Translations under genes and position numbers: made by a program
In this document: positions 44,335 through 53,455 of the stretch, one piece after another
Layout of the letters: the number at the start of each line of letters is the position of its first letter
How positions within the stretch are numbered: position 1 is the stretch's first letter
The notes under the pieces: model-generated
What the model was told of the DNA's origin: nothing
The model's input: only the letters and a program-made list of their open reading frames with translations
Database searches by the model: none
Assembly (NCBI RefSeq): GCF_010977575.1
Contig: NZ_CP048812.1
Span: 1,674,001 to 1,738,000, forward strand
Direction of reading: 5' to 3'
Length of the DNA: 64,000 nt
DNA from: Halomonas socia
GTDB taxonomy: Bacteria; Pseudomonadota; Gammaproteobacteria; Pseudomonadales; Halomonadaceae

Positions 44335-46179
44335 ATGCGCGCCATTGCCACCGTCTGCCTTAGCGGCGACCTGAGAACCAAGCTGGAAGCCATTGCCCGC
44401 GCCGGCTTCGAGGGCGTTGAGATCTTCGAGAACGATCTACTCTCCTTCGACGGCTCCCCCGCCGAGCTGCGCGAGCTTTGTGAGTCGCTGGGGCTGGCGA
44501 TCGTCGCCTTCCAGCCGTTTCGCGATTTCGAGGCCATGCCCGAGCCGCAGCGCAGCCGCAACATGCAGCGCGCCGAGCGCAAGTTCGACCTGATGGAAGA
44601 ACTCGGCACCGACTTCCTGCTGGTCTGCAGCAACGTCTCGCCGCAGTGCCAGGACGACCTCGGCCAGGCTGCGGCCGACCTGCGCGAGCTGGCCGAGCGT
44701 GCCGCCAAGCGCGGCATCCGCATCGGCTTCGAGGCACTCGCCTGGGGGCGCCACATTTCCGACTATCGCGACGCCTGGGAGGTGGTGCGCCGTGCCGATC
44801 ATCCGGCGCTGGGTATCGTGCTCGACAGCTTTCATATCCTCTCCCGCGGCCACGATCTCGCGGCCATCGCGCGTATTCCCCGCGACAAGATATTCTTCGT
44901 GCAGGTGGCCGATGCGCCCCAGTTGAACATGGACGTGCTGCAGTGGAGCCGTCACTTCCGCTGCTTCCCCGGCCAGGGCCGCCTGCCGCTGCGCGACTTC
45001 ATGGTCGTGCTGGCCAAGACCGGCTATGCCGGCCCGCTGTCGCTGGAGATCTTCAACGACGCCTTCCGCGCCGGTCCCACCGAGGCCACCGCCCGCGACG
45101 GCCTGCGCTCGCTGATCCTGCTCGAGAACCTGGTCGAGGAGGGCCCCTGGGCCAGCCGTATCCCGCCGGCGCCGCAGTATAACGGCATTCATTTCATCGA
45201 GTTCACCCTCGACGAGGAGAGCGCCGCGCCGCTCGGCGAGTTTATCGATGCGCTGGGCTTTCGCCACGTGGGACGCCACCGCTCGAAGAACGTCGAGCTG
45301 TGGAAGCAGGGCGATATGCATCTGGTGCTCAACTTCGAGACCGACAGTTTTGCCCACACCTTTCGCCTGCTGCACGGCACCGCGGTATGTGCGGTGGGCT
45401 TCCGGGTCGACGACGTGGAAAAGGCGCTGGCGCGGGCCAAGGCCTTCCAGGCCCAGACCTTCCGTAGCCAGGTCGGCGAAGGCGAGATGGAGATTCCCGC
45501 GCTGCGTGGCATCGAGGGTAGCCTGGTGTATCTGGTCGACGACGAGGCCGCCAGCGACCTGCAGTGGCGCACCGACTTCGAGCTGTTCGACCAGGACAGC
45601 CGAGATGAAGCCGGCCTGACCCGGGTCGATCACCTCTCCTACGTGCTACCGGCGACCCAACTGCTCGGCTGGCAGCTATTCTATCGCACCGTATTCGGCT
45701 TCGACGCCGAGACCGAGCACGAGATCGTCGATCCCCATGGGTTGATGCTCAGCCAGGCGGTGACCAGCCCCGAGGGCTCGATCCGCCTGCCGCTGACCGT
45801 CTCCCAGGCCAGCGAGACGCTACCGGGACGCTTCCTGAGTCAGTTCCAGGGTGGCGTGCAACAGATCGCCTTCGCCAGTCGCGATATTTTCGCCAGCGTC
45901 GATGCGCTCAAGGCGCGCGGCCTGCCGCTGCTGCGCATCCCGCAGAATTACTATGACGACCTCGAGGCTCGCTACGACCTCGATGCGGCGCTGCTCGAGG
46001 CCATGCAGTCGCGCAATATCCTCTACGACCGCAGCGAGGAGGGCGAATTCTTCCACGCCTATACCGAGACCTTCTCGGGACGCTTCTTCTTCGAGATCGT
46101 CGAGCGCCGCGGCGGCTATCACCAGTTCGGTGCCGCCAATGCCGGTATCCGGCTCGCCGCCCAATCCGCCCAGCGCTAG
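44335..46179 (+). CDS. quiC: 3-dehydroshikimate dehydratase fused to an HPPD-like domain (QuiC1 type)
   Basis: A 614-residue fusion. Residues about 1-270 form a sugar-phosphate-isomerase-like TIM barrel with likely metal ligands in IGFEALAWG, GIVLDSFHIL, VQVADAP and LSLEIFND; this is the dehydratase that turns 3-dehydroshikimate into protocatechuate. Residues about 285-610 resemble 4-hydroxyphenylpyruvate dioxygenase, but of its 2-His-1-Glu iron site only H433 (VDHLSYVL) and E587 (FFFEIVERR) remain; the second His is Q510 (GVQQIAF). The C-terminal domain is therefore probably not a working dioxygenase. Pseudomonas putida QuiC1 has the same fusion. GGAGGA precedes the ATG. First gene of a three-gene operon. 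Confidence 0.92.
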   Translation: MRAIATVCLSGDLRTKLEAIARAGFEGVEIFENDLLSFDGSPAELRELCESLGLAIVAFQPFRDFEAMPEPQRSRNMQRAERKFDLMEELGTDFLLVCSNVSPQCQDDLGQAAADLRELAERAAKRGIRIGFEALAWGRHISDYRDAWEVVRRADHPALGIVLDSFHILSRGHDLAAIARIPRDKIFFVQVADAPQLNMDVLQWSRHFRCFPGQGRLPLRDFMVVLAKTGYAGPLSLEIFNDAFRAGPTEATARDGLRSLILLENLVEEGPWASRIPPAPQYNGIHFIEFTLDEESAAPLGEFIDALGFRHVGRHRSKNVELWKQGDMHLVLNFETDSFAHTFRLLHGTAVCAVGFRVDDVEKALARAKAFQAQTFRSQVGEGEMEIPALRGIEGSLVYLVDDEAASDLQWRTDFELFDQDSRDEAGLTRVDHLSYVLPATQLLGWQLFYRTVFGFDAETEHEIVDPHGLMLSQAVTSPEGSIRLPLTVSQASETLPGRFLSQFQGGVQQIAFASRDIFASVDALKARGLPLLRIPQNYYDDLEARYDLDAALLEAMQSRNILYDRSEEGEFFHAYTETFSGRFFFEIVERRGGYHQFGAANAGIRLAAQSAQR

Positions 46180-46207
46180 CGCTAGCGCTGCCATCAGGAG
46201 ATCAGCT

Positions 46208-47071
46208 ATGAAACTGGGTCTAATCGGCAAGGCCATCATGAACTCCAGCTCGCCGGACCTGCACGTACGACTCGGCCAACTGACCGGGATCCCGGCCAGC
46301 TACGACCTGTTCGATGCCAACGAGCAGCCCATCGACTCCCTGGCCAGTCAGGTCGACGAGGTGCGTGCTGCGGGCTACCGCGGGGTCAACGTCACCTTTC
46401 CCTGGAAAGAGGAGGCGGTGCGCCTGGCCACTCGCCCCAGCGAAGGGGCGCGCATGGTCGGCGCGGCCAATACCCTGGTCTTCGAGGCTGGCGAGATCGT
46501 CGCCGAGAATACCGACTTCACCGGCTTTATCAGCGGCTACCGCGCTACCCTCGGCGATCGGCCGCCGGGCCGCGTGCTGCTGCTGGGCACCGGCGGGGTG
46601 GGCAAGGCGGCGGCCTTTGCGCTGGGCAAGCTCGGCGCCAGCGAGGTGATCCTGATGGACCTCGACGCGGCCAAGTCGCGCCAGCTCGCCGACGAGCTCG
46701 CTGCCCAGGGCTTCAACGCCTCGACCATCAGTCGCGACGAGATCGCTGCCACCGTGCCTCGCTGCGATGGGCTGGTCAACTGCACCCCCATCGGCCACGA
46801 GAAGAGCCCCGGCTGCCCGCTGCCCAAGGCGCTGGTGGCGGCGCGCCACTGGATCTTCGATGCGGTCTACGTGCCGGCGGTGACCGAGTTCGTGGCCGCG
46901 GCCCAGGCCGCCGGCGCCAGCGTGATGAGCGGCGTCAGCCTGTTCGTGTTCCAGGGCGTCGACGCCTTCAAGCTGTTCTGCGAGGATGAAGCCAAGCGCG
47001 CCGCCGCCGACGCCCAGGCGGCGACCCTCTTCGCCCACTATCGGCGTGAACTGCTCAAGGAGAGCGACTGA
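46208..47071 (+). CDS. Quinate/shikimate dehydrogenase (AroE/YdiB family)
   Basis: A 287-residue NAD(P)-dependent dehydrogenase. The substrate-binding N terminus [19 protein letters not shown] replaces the usual G-x-P-I-x-x-S-x-S motif by [10 protein letters not shown], which keeps the Ser pair; the catalytic Lys is in [11 protein letters not shown] and the Asp in NTDFTGF. The nucleotide motif is [17 protein letters not shown], followed by MDLDAAKS, whose acidic Asp suggests NAD rather than NADP. Placed between quiC and aroQ, it most likely oxidises quinate or shikimate in catabolism, and is not the biosynthetic AroE. CAGGAGATCAGCT precedes the ATG at 46208. Confidence 0.9.
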   Translation: MKLGLIGKAIMNSSSPDLHVRLGQLTGIPASYDLFDANEQPIDSLASQVDEVRAAGYRGVNVTFPWKEEAVRLATRPSEGARMVGAANTLVFEAGEIVAENTDFTGFISGYRATLGDRPPGRVLLLGTGGVGKAAAFALGKLGASEVILMDLDAAKSRQLADELAAQGFNASTISRDEIAATVPRCDGLVNCTPIGHEKSPGCPLPKALVAARHWIFDAVYVPAVTEFVAAAQAAGASVMSGVSLFVFQGVDAFKLFCEDEAKRAAADAQAATLFAHYRRELLKESD

Positions 47072-47517
47072 TGAGCCAAGCCAAGGTGCTGGTGCTGCAC
47101 GGCCCCAATCTCAACCTGCTGGGCACCCGCCAGCCGGAGATCTACGGCCATGAGACCCTCGATGACATCAACAACGGTCTGTATGAAAAAGCCGCCTTCA
47201 ACGGCTGGGAGGCCAAGGCGCTGCAGAGCAACCACGAGGGCGCGCTGATCGATGCCATCCACGCTGCCAGGCTCGACGGCACCGCGGCGATCATCATCAA
47301 CCCCGCCGCCTTCACCCACACCTCGGTGGCGATCCTCGACGCCCTCAACGCCTTCGACGGCAAGGTCATCGAGGTGCATCTCTCCAACGTCCACAAGCGC
47401 GAGAGCTTCCGTCACCACTCCTACGTCTCGCTGCGCGCCGACGGGGTGATCGCCGGCCTCGGCAGCCAGGGCTACCTGGCCGCGCTGGACGCGCTGATCA
47501 AGGCCGCCAACGCCTGA
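47071..47517 (+). CDS. aroQ: 3-dehydroquinate dehydratase, type II
   Basis: A 148-residue type II dehydroquinase that interconverts dehydroquinate and dehydroshikimate. It has [19 protein letters not shown] with the catalytic Arg and Tyr, [24 protein letters not shown] and [12 protein letters not shown] with the catalytic His. It shares one base with the preceding stop (TGATG) and AAGGAG lies upstream, so it is translationally coupled. In this operon it probably serves catabolism of quinate rather than chorismate synthesis; another copy for biosynthesis would be expected elsewhere. Confidence 0.96.
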   Translation: MSQAKVLVLHGPNLNLLGTRQPEIYGHETLDDINNGLYEKAAFNGWEAKALQSNHEGALIDAIHAARLDGTAAIIINPAAFTHTSVAILDALNAFDGKVIEVHLSNVHKRESFRHHSYVSLRADGVIAGLGSQGYLAALDALIKAANA

Positions 47518-47544
47518 TTCTCAACGTTGCCGCCATGCCTGACC

Positions 47545-47578
47545 GCGAGCCCGCCCATTGGCGGGCTCGCGGCGTTTC
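47545..47578 (+). terminator. Terminator after quiC-aroQ operon
   Basis: GCGAGCCCGCC (47545-47555) pairs perfectly over 11 bp with GGCGGGCTCGC (47560-47570) around CATT; GGCGTTTC follows. The U tract is short, but the stem is strong. Confidence 0.8.
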
Positions 47579-47596
47579 AGGCTGTCTGGCTAAACC

Positions 47597-47610
47597 TTGA
47601 TCTCGATCAA
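47597..47610 (+). promoter_or_regulatory. FNR/ANR box upstream of nap
   Basis: TTGATCTCGATCAA is a perfect TTGAT-N4-ATCAA FNR/ANR site, centred 97 bases before the napE start. A class II position would put transcription start at about 47645. It indicates anaerobic or low-oxygen activation of napEFDABC. Confidence 0.85.
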
Positions 47611-47700
47611 GTGGCATAGGGGGCTCTCTTCGCTAGGCTGACAAGGGTATGCGGTGGTTTGTCACACCCGGCCAGGCCCACACCCAGCGAGGAAAGTGCC

Positions 47701-47865
47701 ATGAGCGACCCCGACAGCGCCGCGCCGTCGGTGCGCAAGCGACAAGAGCTGAAGCTGTTTCTGTTCATCTGCGTGCTGCTGTTCCCGATCCTCGCCGTGG
47801 CGGTGGTCGGCAGCTACGGCTTCGCGGTGTGGATCTACCAGATGATCGCCGGCCCGCCCGGTTGA
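47701..47865 (+). CDS. napE: Nap cluster membrane protein NapE
   Basis: A 54-residue protein with one transmembrane helix (about 18-42: LFLFICVLLFPILAVAVVGS), the size and shape of NapE, whose role in periplasmic nitrate reduction is unclear. AGGAAAG precedes the ATG at 47701. First gene after the FNR box. Confidence 0.88.
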   Translation: MSDPDSAAPSVRKRQELKLFLFICVLLFPILAVAVVGSYGFAVWIYQMIAGPPG

Positions 47866-47877
47866 GTCGGTGACGCC

Positions 47878-48396
47878 ATGACGTATAACAACAAGGCGCA
47901 TCGCCAACCGGATCGCCGCCAGTTCTTCCGCACCTTGAGCGGACGCCCCTCCGTGCGCCGGCCACCATGGACCGCCGATGACCTGACCCAGCGCTGCACC
48001 GGCTGCGATGCCTGCATCGACGCCTGCCCGGAGGGCGTGCTGGTGCGCGGCGGCGGCGGTTTTCCCGAGATCCGCTTCGATGACGACGGCTGCTCGCTGT
48101 GCGGCGACTGCGCTGCGGTGTGCGAGGCGGACGTCTTCGATACCCAGCGCCAGGCGTTTGCCTGGCACGCGGGGCTCGAGGCCAACTGCCTGGCGCTGGC
48201 ACAGATTCACTGCCAGGCCTGCCAGGACGCCTGCGAGTGGCGCGCCATCCGCTTTTCACCGGCGCTGGGTCGCCCGCCGCAGCCGCATATCGACAGCGCG
48301 GCCTGTCGCGGCTGCGGCGCCTGTCTGGCGGTGTGCCCTAACGATGCCATCACCCTGGCCGACAACGGCCCTGTGCAACCCGGAGCGCGCCGATGA
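47878..48396 (+). CDS. napF: Iron-sulfur protein NapF
   Basis: A 172-residue cytoplasmic ferredoxin-like protein for NapA maturation. Cys clusters: CTGCDACIDACP (about 40-51), CSLCGDCAAVCE (about 73-84), a third group in CLALAQIHCQACQDAC, and CRGCGACLAVCP (about 146-157). The ribosome site before ATG 47878 is weak, but the spacing to napE is 12 bases. It overlaps napD by four bases. Confidence 0.93.
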   Translation: MTYNNKAHRQPDRRQFFRTLSGRPSVRRPPWTADDLTQRCTGCDACIDACPEGVLVRGGGGFPEIRFDDDGCSLCGDCAAVCEADVFDTQRQAFAWHAGLEANCLALAQIHCQACQDACEWRAIRFSPALGRPPQPHIDSAACRGCGACLAVCPNDAITLADNGPVQPGARR

Positions 48397-48671
48397 GCCA
48401 AGAGACGCTGCATATCGCCAGCTTTATCGTCCATGTCCGGCCGCCGCGGCTGGCGGAGGTGGCCGCCTGGCTGAATGCCGCCGGCGACTGCGAGGTCCGT
48501 GGCGAAGACGCCACGGGCAAGCTGGTGGCGGTAGTGGAGAGCTTTCAGGAGAGCCGTGCGCTCGACCTGATCGATGCCGTACAGACACGGCCCGGCGTGC
48601 TTGGCGCGGCGCTGGTCTACCATCAGCTGCTCGACCCGGCCACCGCCGATGAACTGCATGAGGGGGCATGA
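48393..48671 (+). CDS. napD: NapA signal-peptide-binding chaperone NapD
   Basis: A 92-residue NapD homologue: [38 protein letters not shown] and the C-terminal [16 protein letters not shown] match the ferredoxin-fold chaperone that holds the NapA Tat signal until cofactor insertion. ATGA overlap with napF, and it shares a base with napA. Confidence 0.94.
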   Translation: MSQETLHIASFIVHVRPPRLAEVAAWLNAAGDCEVRGEDATGKLVAVVESFQESRALDLIDAVQTRPGVLGAALVYHQLLDPATADELHEGA

Positions 48672-51175
48672 TGAAACTGACACGTCGCGAATTCGTAAAG
48701 GCCAATGCGGCCGCCGTGGCCGCCGCCAGCGCGGGGATCGCGATCCCCGCCGGGGCCACCAACCTGATCACCAACGCCGAGCTGACCCGGCTCAACTGGA
48801 ACAAGGCGCCGTGCCGCTTCTGCGGGGTCGGCTGCAGCGTCATGGTCGCCACCCAGAACGACCGCATCGTCGCCACCCACGGCGATATTCACTCCGAGGT
48901 CAACCGCGGGCTGAACTGCGTCAAGGGCTACTTCCTGTCGAAGATCCTCTACGGCGAGGACCGCCTGACCCAGCCGCTGTTGCGCAAGCGCAACGGCGCC
49001 TATGCCAAGGACGGCGACTTCGAGGCGGTGTCCTGGGACGAGGCGCTGGACGTGATGGCCGACAAGTTCAAGCAGGCGATCCGCGAGCACGGTCCGGATA
49101 GCGTGGCGATGTTCGGCTCCGGGCAGTGGACGATCTGGGAAGGCTATGCCGCCAGCAAGCTGTTCAAGGCCGGCCTGCGCACCAACAACATCGATCCCAA
49201 TGCCCGCCACTGCATGGCCTCGGCGGTGTTCGGCTTCATGCGCAGCTTCGGCTCCGACGAGCCGATGGGCGTCTACGACGATATCGAGCATGCCGACGCC
49301 TTCGTGCTGTGGGGCTCGAACATGGCCGAGATGCACCCGGTGCTGTGGACCCGGGTCACCGATCGCCGGCTCTCCTACCCGGACACCCGGGTGGCGGTGC
49401 TCTCCACCTACGAGCATCGCAGCTTCGACCTGGCCGACATCCCCATGGTGATGACGCCCAACGCCGACATCGTGATCCTCAACTACATCGCCAACCACAT
49501 CATCCAGAGCGGCAACGTCGATCGTGACTTCGTCGATAGCCACGTCGGCTTCGCCCGCGGCGTGGACGACATCGGCTACGGCCTGCGCGACGAGCATCCG
49601 CTGCAGCAGGCCGCGGCCAACGCCGACAACGCCAACTCCTGGTCGGAGATGAGCTTCGAGGAATTCGCCGACTACGTCGCCGACTACACCCTCGAGCGCG
49701 CCGCACGGGAGTCCGGCGTGTCGGAAAATCGCCTGGCGCAGCTCGCCGAGCTCTACGCCGACCCCGACACCAAGGTCATGACCTTCTGGACCATGGGCGT
49801 CAACCAGCACACCCGCGGTGTGTGGGTGAACAACCTGATCTACAACCTGCACCTGCTCACCGGCAAGATCTCCGAGCCCGGCAACAGCCCGTTCTCGCTC
49901 ACCGGCCAGCCCTCGGCCTGCGGCACCGCCCGCGAAGTGGGTACCTTCGCCCACCGCCTGCCCGCCGACCGCGTGGTCACCAACCCCGAGCATCGCCGCG
50001 ACGCCGAGGAGATCTGGCTGCTGCCCGAGGGCACCGTTCCCGAGCGGGTCGGCTTCCACGCCGTGGAGCAGAGCCGCAAGCTCAAGGACGGCGAGATCAA
50101 GGTCTACTGGACCCAGGTGTGCAACAACATGCACGCCGGCCCCAACACCATGCAGGAGATCCTGCCCGGCTGGCGCAACCCCGAGGCCTTCGTGATCGTC
50201 TCGGACATCTATCCCACCGCCTCGGCGCAGTCCGCCGACCTGATCCTGCCGGCGGCCAGCTGGGTCGAGAAGGAGGGCGCCTTCGGCAACTCCGAGCGGC
50301 GCACCCAGTTCTTCCACCAACTGGTCAACGCCCCCGGCGAGGCGCGCTCCGACCTGTGGCAGACCCTGGCGCTGGCCAAGCGCATCCGCGTCGACGAGGT
50401 GTGGCCCGAGGAACTGCTCGAGGCGGCCCCCGAGCTGCGTGACAAGACGCTGTTCGAGCTGCTCTACGCCAACGGCCAGGTCGACCGCTACCCGCTCTCC
50501 GACATGGAGGAGGGCTACGCCAACCAGGAGGCCGCGGAGCTGGGCTTCTACGTCCAGAAGGGGCTGTTCGAGGAGTACGCCCGCTTCGGTCGCGGCAAGG
50601 GCAAGGACCTCGACGACTTCGACGTCTATCACCAGACCCGCGGCAAGCGCTGGCCGGTGGTCGGCGGCCGCGAGACCCTATGGCGCTACCGCGAGGGCTA
50701 CGACCCCTACGTCGAGGAGGGCCGCGGCGTGCAGTTCTACGCCAAGCCCGACGACCGCGCGCTGATCTTCGCGGTGCCCGACGAGCCGGCCCCGGAGCGC
50801 CCCGACGACGACTACCCCTACTGGCTGTGCACCGGCCGCGTGCTGGAGCACTGGCACACCGGCTCGATGACCCGCCGGGTGTCGGAGCTGCACCGCGCGG
50901 TGCCCGAGGCACTGCTCTACATGCATCCCGAGGACGCCCGCGCCGAAGGCGTGCGGCGCGGCAGCGAGGTCAAGGTCACCAGCCGCCGTGGCGAGATCCG
51001 CCTGCGGGTCGAGACCCGCGGCCGTGTGCGGCCGCCCCAGGGGCTGGTCTATGTACCGTTCTTCGACGCCAACCGCCTGATCAACAAGCTGGTGCTGGAT
51101 GCCACCGACCCGATCTCCAAGCAGACCGACTTCAAGAAGTGTGCGGTGCGCCTGGAGCTGCTCAACCTGGCCTGA
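48671..51175 (+). CDS. napA: Periplasmic nitrate reductase catalytic subunit
   Basis: An 834-residue molybdopterin enzyme reducing nitrate in the periplasm. The Tat signal is [19 protein letters not shown] (residues 4-22). The [4Fe-4S] cluster Cys are C48, C51, C55 and C83 (CRFCGVGC and NCVKGY), and the molybdenum ligand is C181 in ARHCMASAV. Size agrees with known NapA (about 830). The coding start is ATGATG at 48668-48673; the second ATG is at better distance from AGGGGG. It receives electrons from NapB and NapC encoded behind it. Confidence 0.97.
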   Translation: MKLTRREFVKANAAAVAAASAGIAIPAGATNLITNAELTRLNWNKAPCRFCGVGCSVMVATQNDRIVATHGDIHSEVNRGLNCVKGYFLSKILYGEDRLTQPLLRKRNGAYAKDGDFEAVSWDEALDVMADKFKQAIREHGPDSVAMFGSGQWTIWEGYAASKLFKAGLRTNNIDPNARHCMASAVFGFMRSFGSDEPMGVYDDIEHADAFVLWGSNMAEMHPVLWTRVTDRRLSYPDTRVAVLSTYEHRSFDLADIPMVMTPNADIVILNYIANHIIQSGNVDRDFVDSHVGFARGVDDIGYGLRDEHPLQQAAANADNANSWSEMSFEEFADYVADYTLERAARESGVSENRLAQLAELYADPDTKVMTFWTMGVNQHTRGVWVNNLIYNLHLLTGKISEPGNSPFSLTGQPSACGTAREVGTFAHRLPADRVVTNPEHRRDAEEIWLLPEGTVPERVGFHAVEQSRKLKDGEIKVYWTQVCNNMHAGPNTMQEILPGWRNPEAFVIVSDIYPTASAQSADLILPAASWVEKEGAFGNSERRTQFFHQLVNAPGEARSDLWQTLALAKRIRVDEVWPEELLEAAPELRDKTLFELLYANGQVDRYPLSDMEEGYANQEAAELGFYVQKGLFEEYARFGRGKGKDLDDFDVYHQTRGKRWPVVGGRETLWRYREGYDPYVEEGRGVQFYAKPDDRALIFAVPDEPAPERPDDDYPYWLCTGRVLEHWHTGSMTRRVSELHRAVPEALLYMHPEDARAEGVRRGSEVKVTSRRGEIRLRVETRGRVRPPQGLVYVPFFDANRLINKLVLDATDPISKQTDFKKCAVRLELLNLA

Positions 51176-51198
51176 GGCCGCCAGCAAGGAGACATGCG

Positions 51199-51687
51199 AT
51201 GAAATGGCTTACCGCTCTATGCCTTTCCACGGCGCTGGCCTGGGCTGGCATCACGCTCGCCGATGACCATCCCCGGGCCTCGGCGCCGGACGGCCTGCGC
51301 CAGGGCGGCACCGTCGCCGACACGCTGCCGGCGCCGCCCATGGCCGGCCAGTCCCGCGAGTCGGGGCGCGAGGTGCTCAACTACCCCGAGCAGCCGCCGG
51401 TGGTGCCGCACAATATTCGCGACTACCAGGTCGACCTGCGCCACAACCAGTGCCTGACCTGCCACAGCCGCGAGAACGCGGTGAGCGCCGGGGCGCCGAT
51501 GGTCAGCGTCACCCACTTCATGGACCGCCACAAGCAGGTGCTGGCGGCGGTCTCTCCCGACCGCTACTTCTGTACCCAGTGCCACGTGCCCCAGACCGAC
51601 GCCGCGCCGCTGGTAGAAAACCGCTTCCAGACCGTCGACCAGGTGCTCGGTGAGATGCTCCGCGAAAGCCAGGGAGGTGAGCCATGA
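51199..51687 (+). CDS. napB: Diheme cytochrome NapB
   Basis: A 162-residue periplasmic electron-transfer subunit of nitrate reductase: signal peptide (about 1-21, ending ITLADD), two heme motifs CLTCHS and CTQCHV, and additional His ligands in [20 protein letters not shown] precedes the ATG at 51199. It overlaps napC by four bases. Confidence 0.95.
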   Translation: MKWLTALCLSTALAWAGITLADDHPRASAPDGLRQGGTVADTLPAPPMAGQSRESGREVLNYPEQPPVVPHNIRDYQVDLRHNQCLTCHSRENAVSAGAPMVSVTHFMDRHKQVLAAVSPDRYFCTQCHVPQTDAAPLVENRFQTVDQVLGEMLRESQGGEP

Positions 51688-52367
51688 AGCGCTGGCTGGG
51701 CCGCTACTGGCGGCTGCTCACCCGCCCCAGCGTGCACTTCAGCCTGGGGTTCCTGACCCTGGGCGGCTTTATCGCCGGGATCATCTTCTGGGGCGGCTTC
51801 AACACCGCCATGGAGGCCACCAATACCCAGCAGTTCTGTGTCGCGTGCCACGAGATGGAGCGCAATCCGCTGCGCGAGATGCAGGACACCATCCACTACA
51901 CCAACCGCTCCGGGGTCAGGGCGCAGTGTGCCGACTGCCATGTGCCCCACGGCTGGACCCACAAGATCGCGCGCAAGATGGAGGCCTCCAAGGAGGTATG
52001 GGGCTGGGTGTTCGGCAGCATCCGCACCGAGGAGCAGTTCGAGGAGAAACGCCTGGAGCTGGCCCAGCGCGAATGGGCGCGGCTCGAGGCCAACGACTCG
52101 CTGGAGTGCCGCAACTGTCACGAGTTCGAGCACATGGACTTCACCGCCCAGAGCAGTCGCGCGGCCCGCGCCCACTCCACCTCGCTGGCCAGCGGCGAGG
52201 CGACCTGCATCGACTGCCACAAGGGCATCGCCCACGATCTGCCCGCCGGGCATCACGGCGGCTACGAGGCGGCCGCCCTGGAAGCGGGCATTCCCGACGT
52301 GATCTCCTGGGTGACGCATCTGGGCCGCGCCGAGGCGGCCAAGCCCAGTCAACTGACAGCGCCTTAG
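51684..52367 (+). CDS. napC: Tetraheme quinol dehydrogenase NapC
   Basis: A 227-residue NapC/NirT-family cytochrome c with one N-terminal membrane anchor (about 18-40) and four heme motifs: CVACH, CADCH, CRNCH and CIDCH. It passes electrons from quinol to NapB and NapA. The motif [16 protein letters not shown] and distal HTS... AHST region are typical. ATGA overlap with napB. The cluster is napEFDABC without napGH, so NapC is the only quinol oxidase here. Confidence 0.96.
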   Translation: MKRWLGRYWRLLTRPSVHFSLGFLTLGGFIAGIIFWGGFNTAMEATNTQQFCVACHEMERNPLREMQDTIHYTNRSGVRAQCADCHVPHGWTHKIARKMEASKEVWGWVFGSIRTEEQFEEKRLELAQREWARLEANDSLECRNCHEFEHMDFTAQSSRAARAHSTSLASGEATCIDCHKGIAHDLPAGHHGGYEAAALEAGIPDVISWVTHLGRAEAAKPSQLTAP

Positions 52368-52374
52368 GCTTCGC

Positions 52375-53265
52375 TCAAGTCCGCCGCGTAGCGAGAAATA
52401 TCCCGGCGCCGATGATCAGCACGGCGCCGAGGTAGACCTGCAGCAGCGGCACGTCGCCGAACACCAGGTAGCCGAACAGCGAGGCCCATACGATCTGGGT
52501 GTAGAGGAACGGCGAGACCAGCGAGGCCGGCGCGCAGCGCATGGCCAGGATCAGCGCCAGCTGGCTGACCGCGCCAAGCAGCCCGACCATCAGAAACAAC
52601 GGCATGTCACCCAGCGCGATGGGCGTCCAGAACAGCGGCACCACGGCGCTGCTGACCAGGGCGCCGGCCAGGCCGGCGTAGAACAGCGAGGTCAGCGGGT
52701 GGTCGTGGCGGCCGAAGCGCCGTGTGGTCAGCTGGTAGAGCGCGAAGCACAGCGTCATGCCGAACGGCAGCAGTGCCGCGGGCTGGGCGCGCCAGTCGAC
52801 AGGCCCCACGGCGATGATCACGCCGACGAAGCCCACTGCCACCGCAGCCCCTCGCGCCGGGGTGACGCGCTCCTTGAGCAGCGGAATCGCCAGCAGGGTC
52901 ACCAGCAGCGGCGCGCTGAAATTGACCACATAGACCTGCAACAGCGGCAGGTCGCGCAGCGCCAGGTAGGCGAAGGTGCTGGCGCCGAACAGCAGCAGGC
53001 CGCGCAGCACCTGCCCGAGTAGCGACTCGGTGTGCATCAGCTCGCGGCAGCGCGGCCACCCCAGCCAGACCAGATAGCCGCCCAGCACCAGCATGTGTCC
53101 GGCGTAGCGTGCCCACACCACTTGGATAGGCGAGTAGTCCTGGCCGAGCAGCTTGACGCCGGTGTCGAGCAGCACGAACAGCAGCCCGGCGGCGAGCATA
53201 AAGCCGATGCCGCGTAGCGGGCGGTCGCCGGGCAGTTGTACGGTGAGGCTGGGGGGTGTCGCCAT
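52375..53265 (-). CDS. EamA/DMT-family transporter
   Basis: A 296-residue ten-helix protein of the drug/metabolite transporter superfamily with two EamA repeats (about 15-140 and 160-290): GIGFMLAAGLLFVLLDTGVKL and FAYLALRDLPLLQVYVVNFS in the first, SPFLYTQIVWASLFGYLVFGD in the second. The substrate is unknown. GGGAG precedes the ATG. Its upstream region carries operator pair B and a 21-bp perfect palindrome, so it may belong to the qui/pca regulon, perhaps as exporter or importer of an aromatic or hydroaromatic acid. The stop is 7 bases from the napC stop. Confidence 0.92.
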   Translation of the reverse strand: MATPPSLTVQLPGDRPLRGIGFMLAAGLLFVLLDTGVKLLGQDYSPIQVVWARYAGHMLVLGGYLVWLGWPRCRELMHTESLLGQVLRGLLLFGASTFAYLALRDLPLLQVYVVNFSAPLLVTLLAIPLLKERVTPARGAAVAVGFVGVIIAVGPVDWRAQPAALLPFGMTLCFALYQLTTRRFGRHDHPLTSLFYAGLAGALVSSAVVPLFWTPIALGDMPLFLMVGLLGAVSQLALILAMRCAPASLVSPFLYTQIVWASLFGYLVFGDVPLLQVYLGAVLIIGAGIFLATRRT

Positions 53266-53363
53266 GGGGCTCCCGGATCGTGATGAACCATTATGTTAGC
53301 AGGCTATCTTGATCAGCGCTGAGCATGGCCCGATGCAGCGGTGAGAACACGCGCCAATAAAAA

Positions 53364-53384
53364 TACTGGAACTTGGTTCCAGTA
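53364..53384. promoter_or_regulatory. Perfect 21-bp palindrome upstream of the EamA gene
   Basis: TACTGGAAC (53364-53372) and GTTCCAGTA (53376-53384) are exact reverse complements around TTG. The core TGGAAC-N3-GTTCCA resembles the TGGAAAT-N-ATTTCCA type recognised by some IclR regulators. It is 99 bases before the EamA start. An adjacent GGCTA-AGC-TAGCC repeat (53385-53397) follows. Confidence 0.6.
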
Positions 53385-53404
53385 GGCTAAGCTAGCCATG
53401 CGGT

Positions 53405-53438
53405 GTTTGCAAGGCGCACAAAAGTTCGCAATCTGGCA
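53405..53438. promoter_or_regulatory. Tandem PcaR-like operator pair B (upstream of EamA gene)
   Basis: GTTTGCAAGGCGCAC (53405-53419) and GTTCGCAATCTGGCA (53424-53438) start 19 bp apart, as in pairs A, C and D. The first differs from GTTCG-N5-CGCAC at one position; the second keeps only the left arm. The pair is in the 190-base gap between the AEC stop and the EamA start, and would act on the EamA gene. Confidence 0.5.
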
Positions 53439-53455
53439 ATAAAGTGGTCGCTGCC

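Noticed and set aside
48623-50632. Long minus-strand open frame opposite napA
   Set aside because: Shadow of napA, which has all cofactor ligands; no independent ribosome site or domain.
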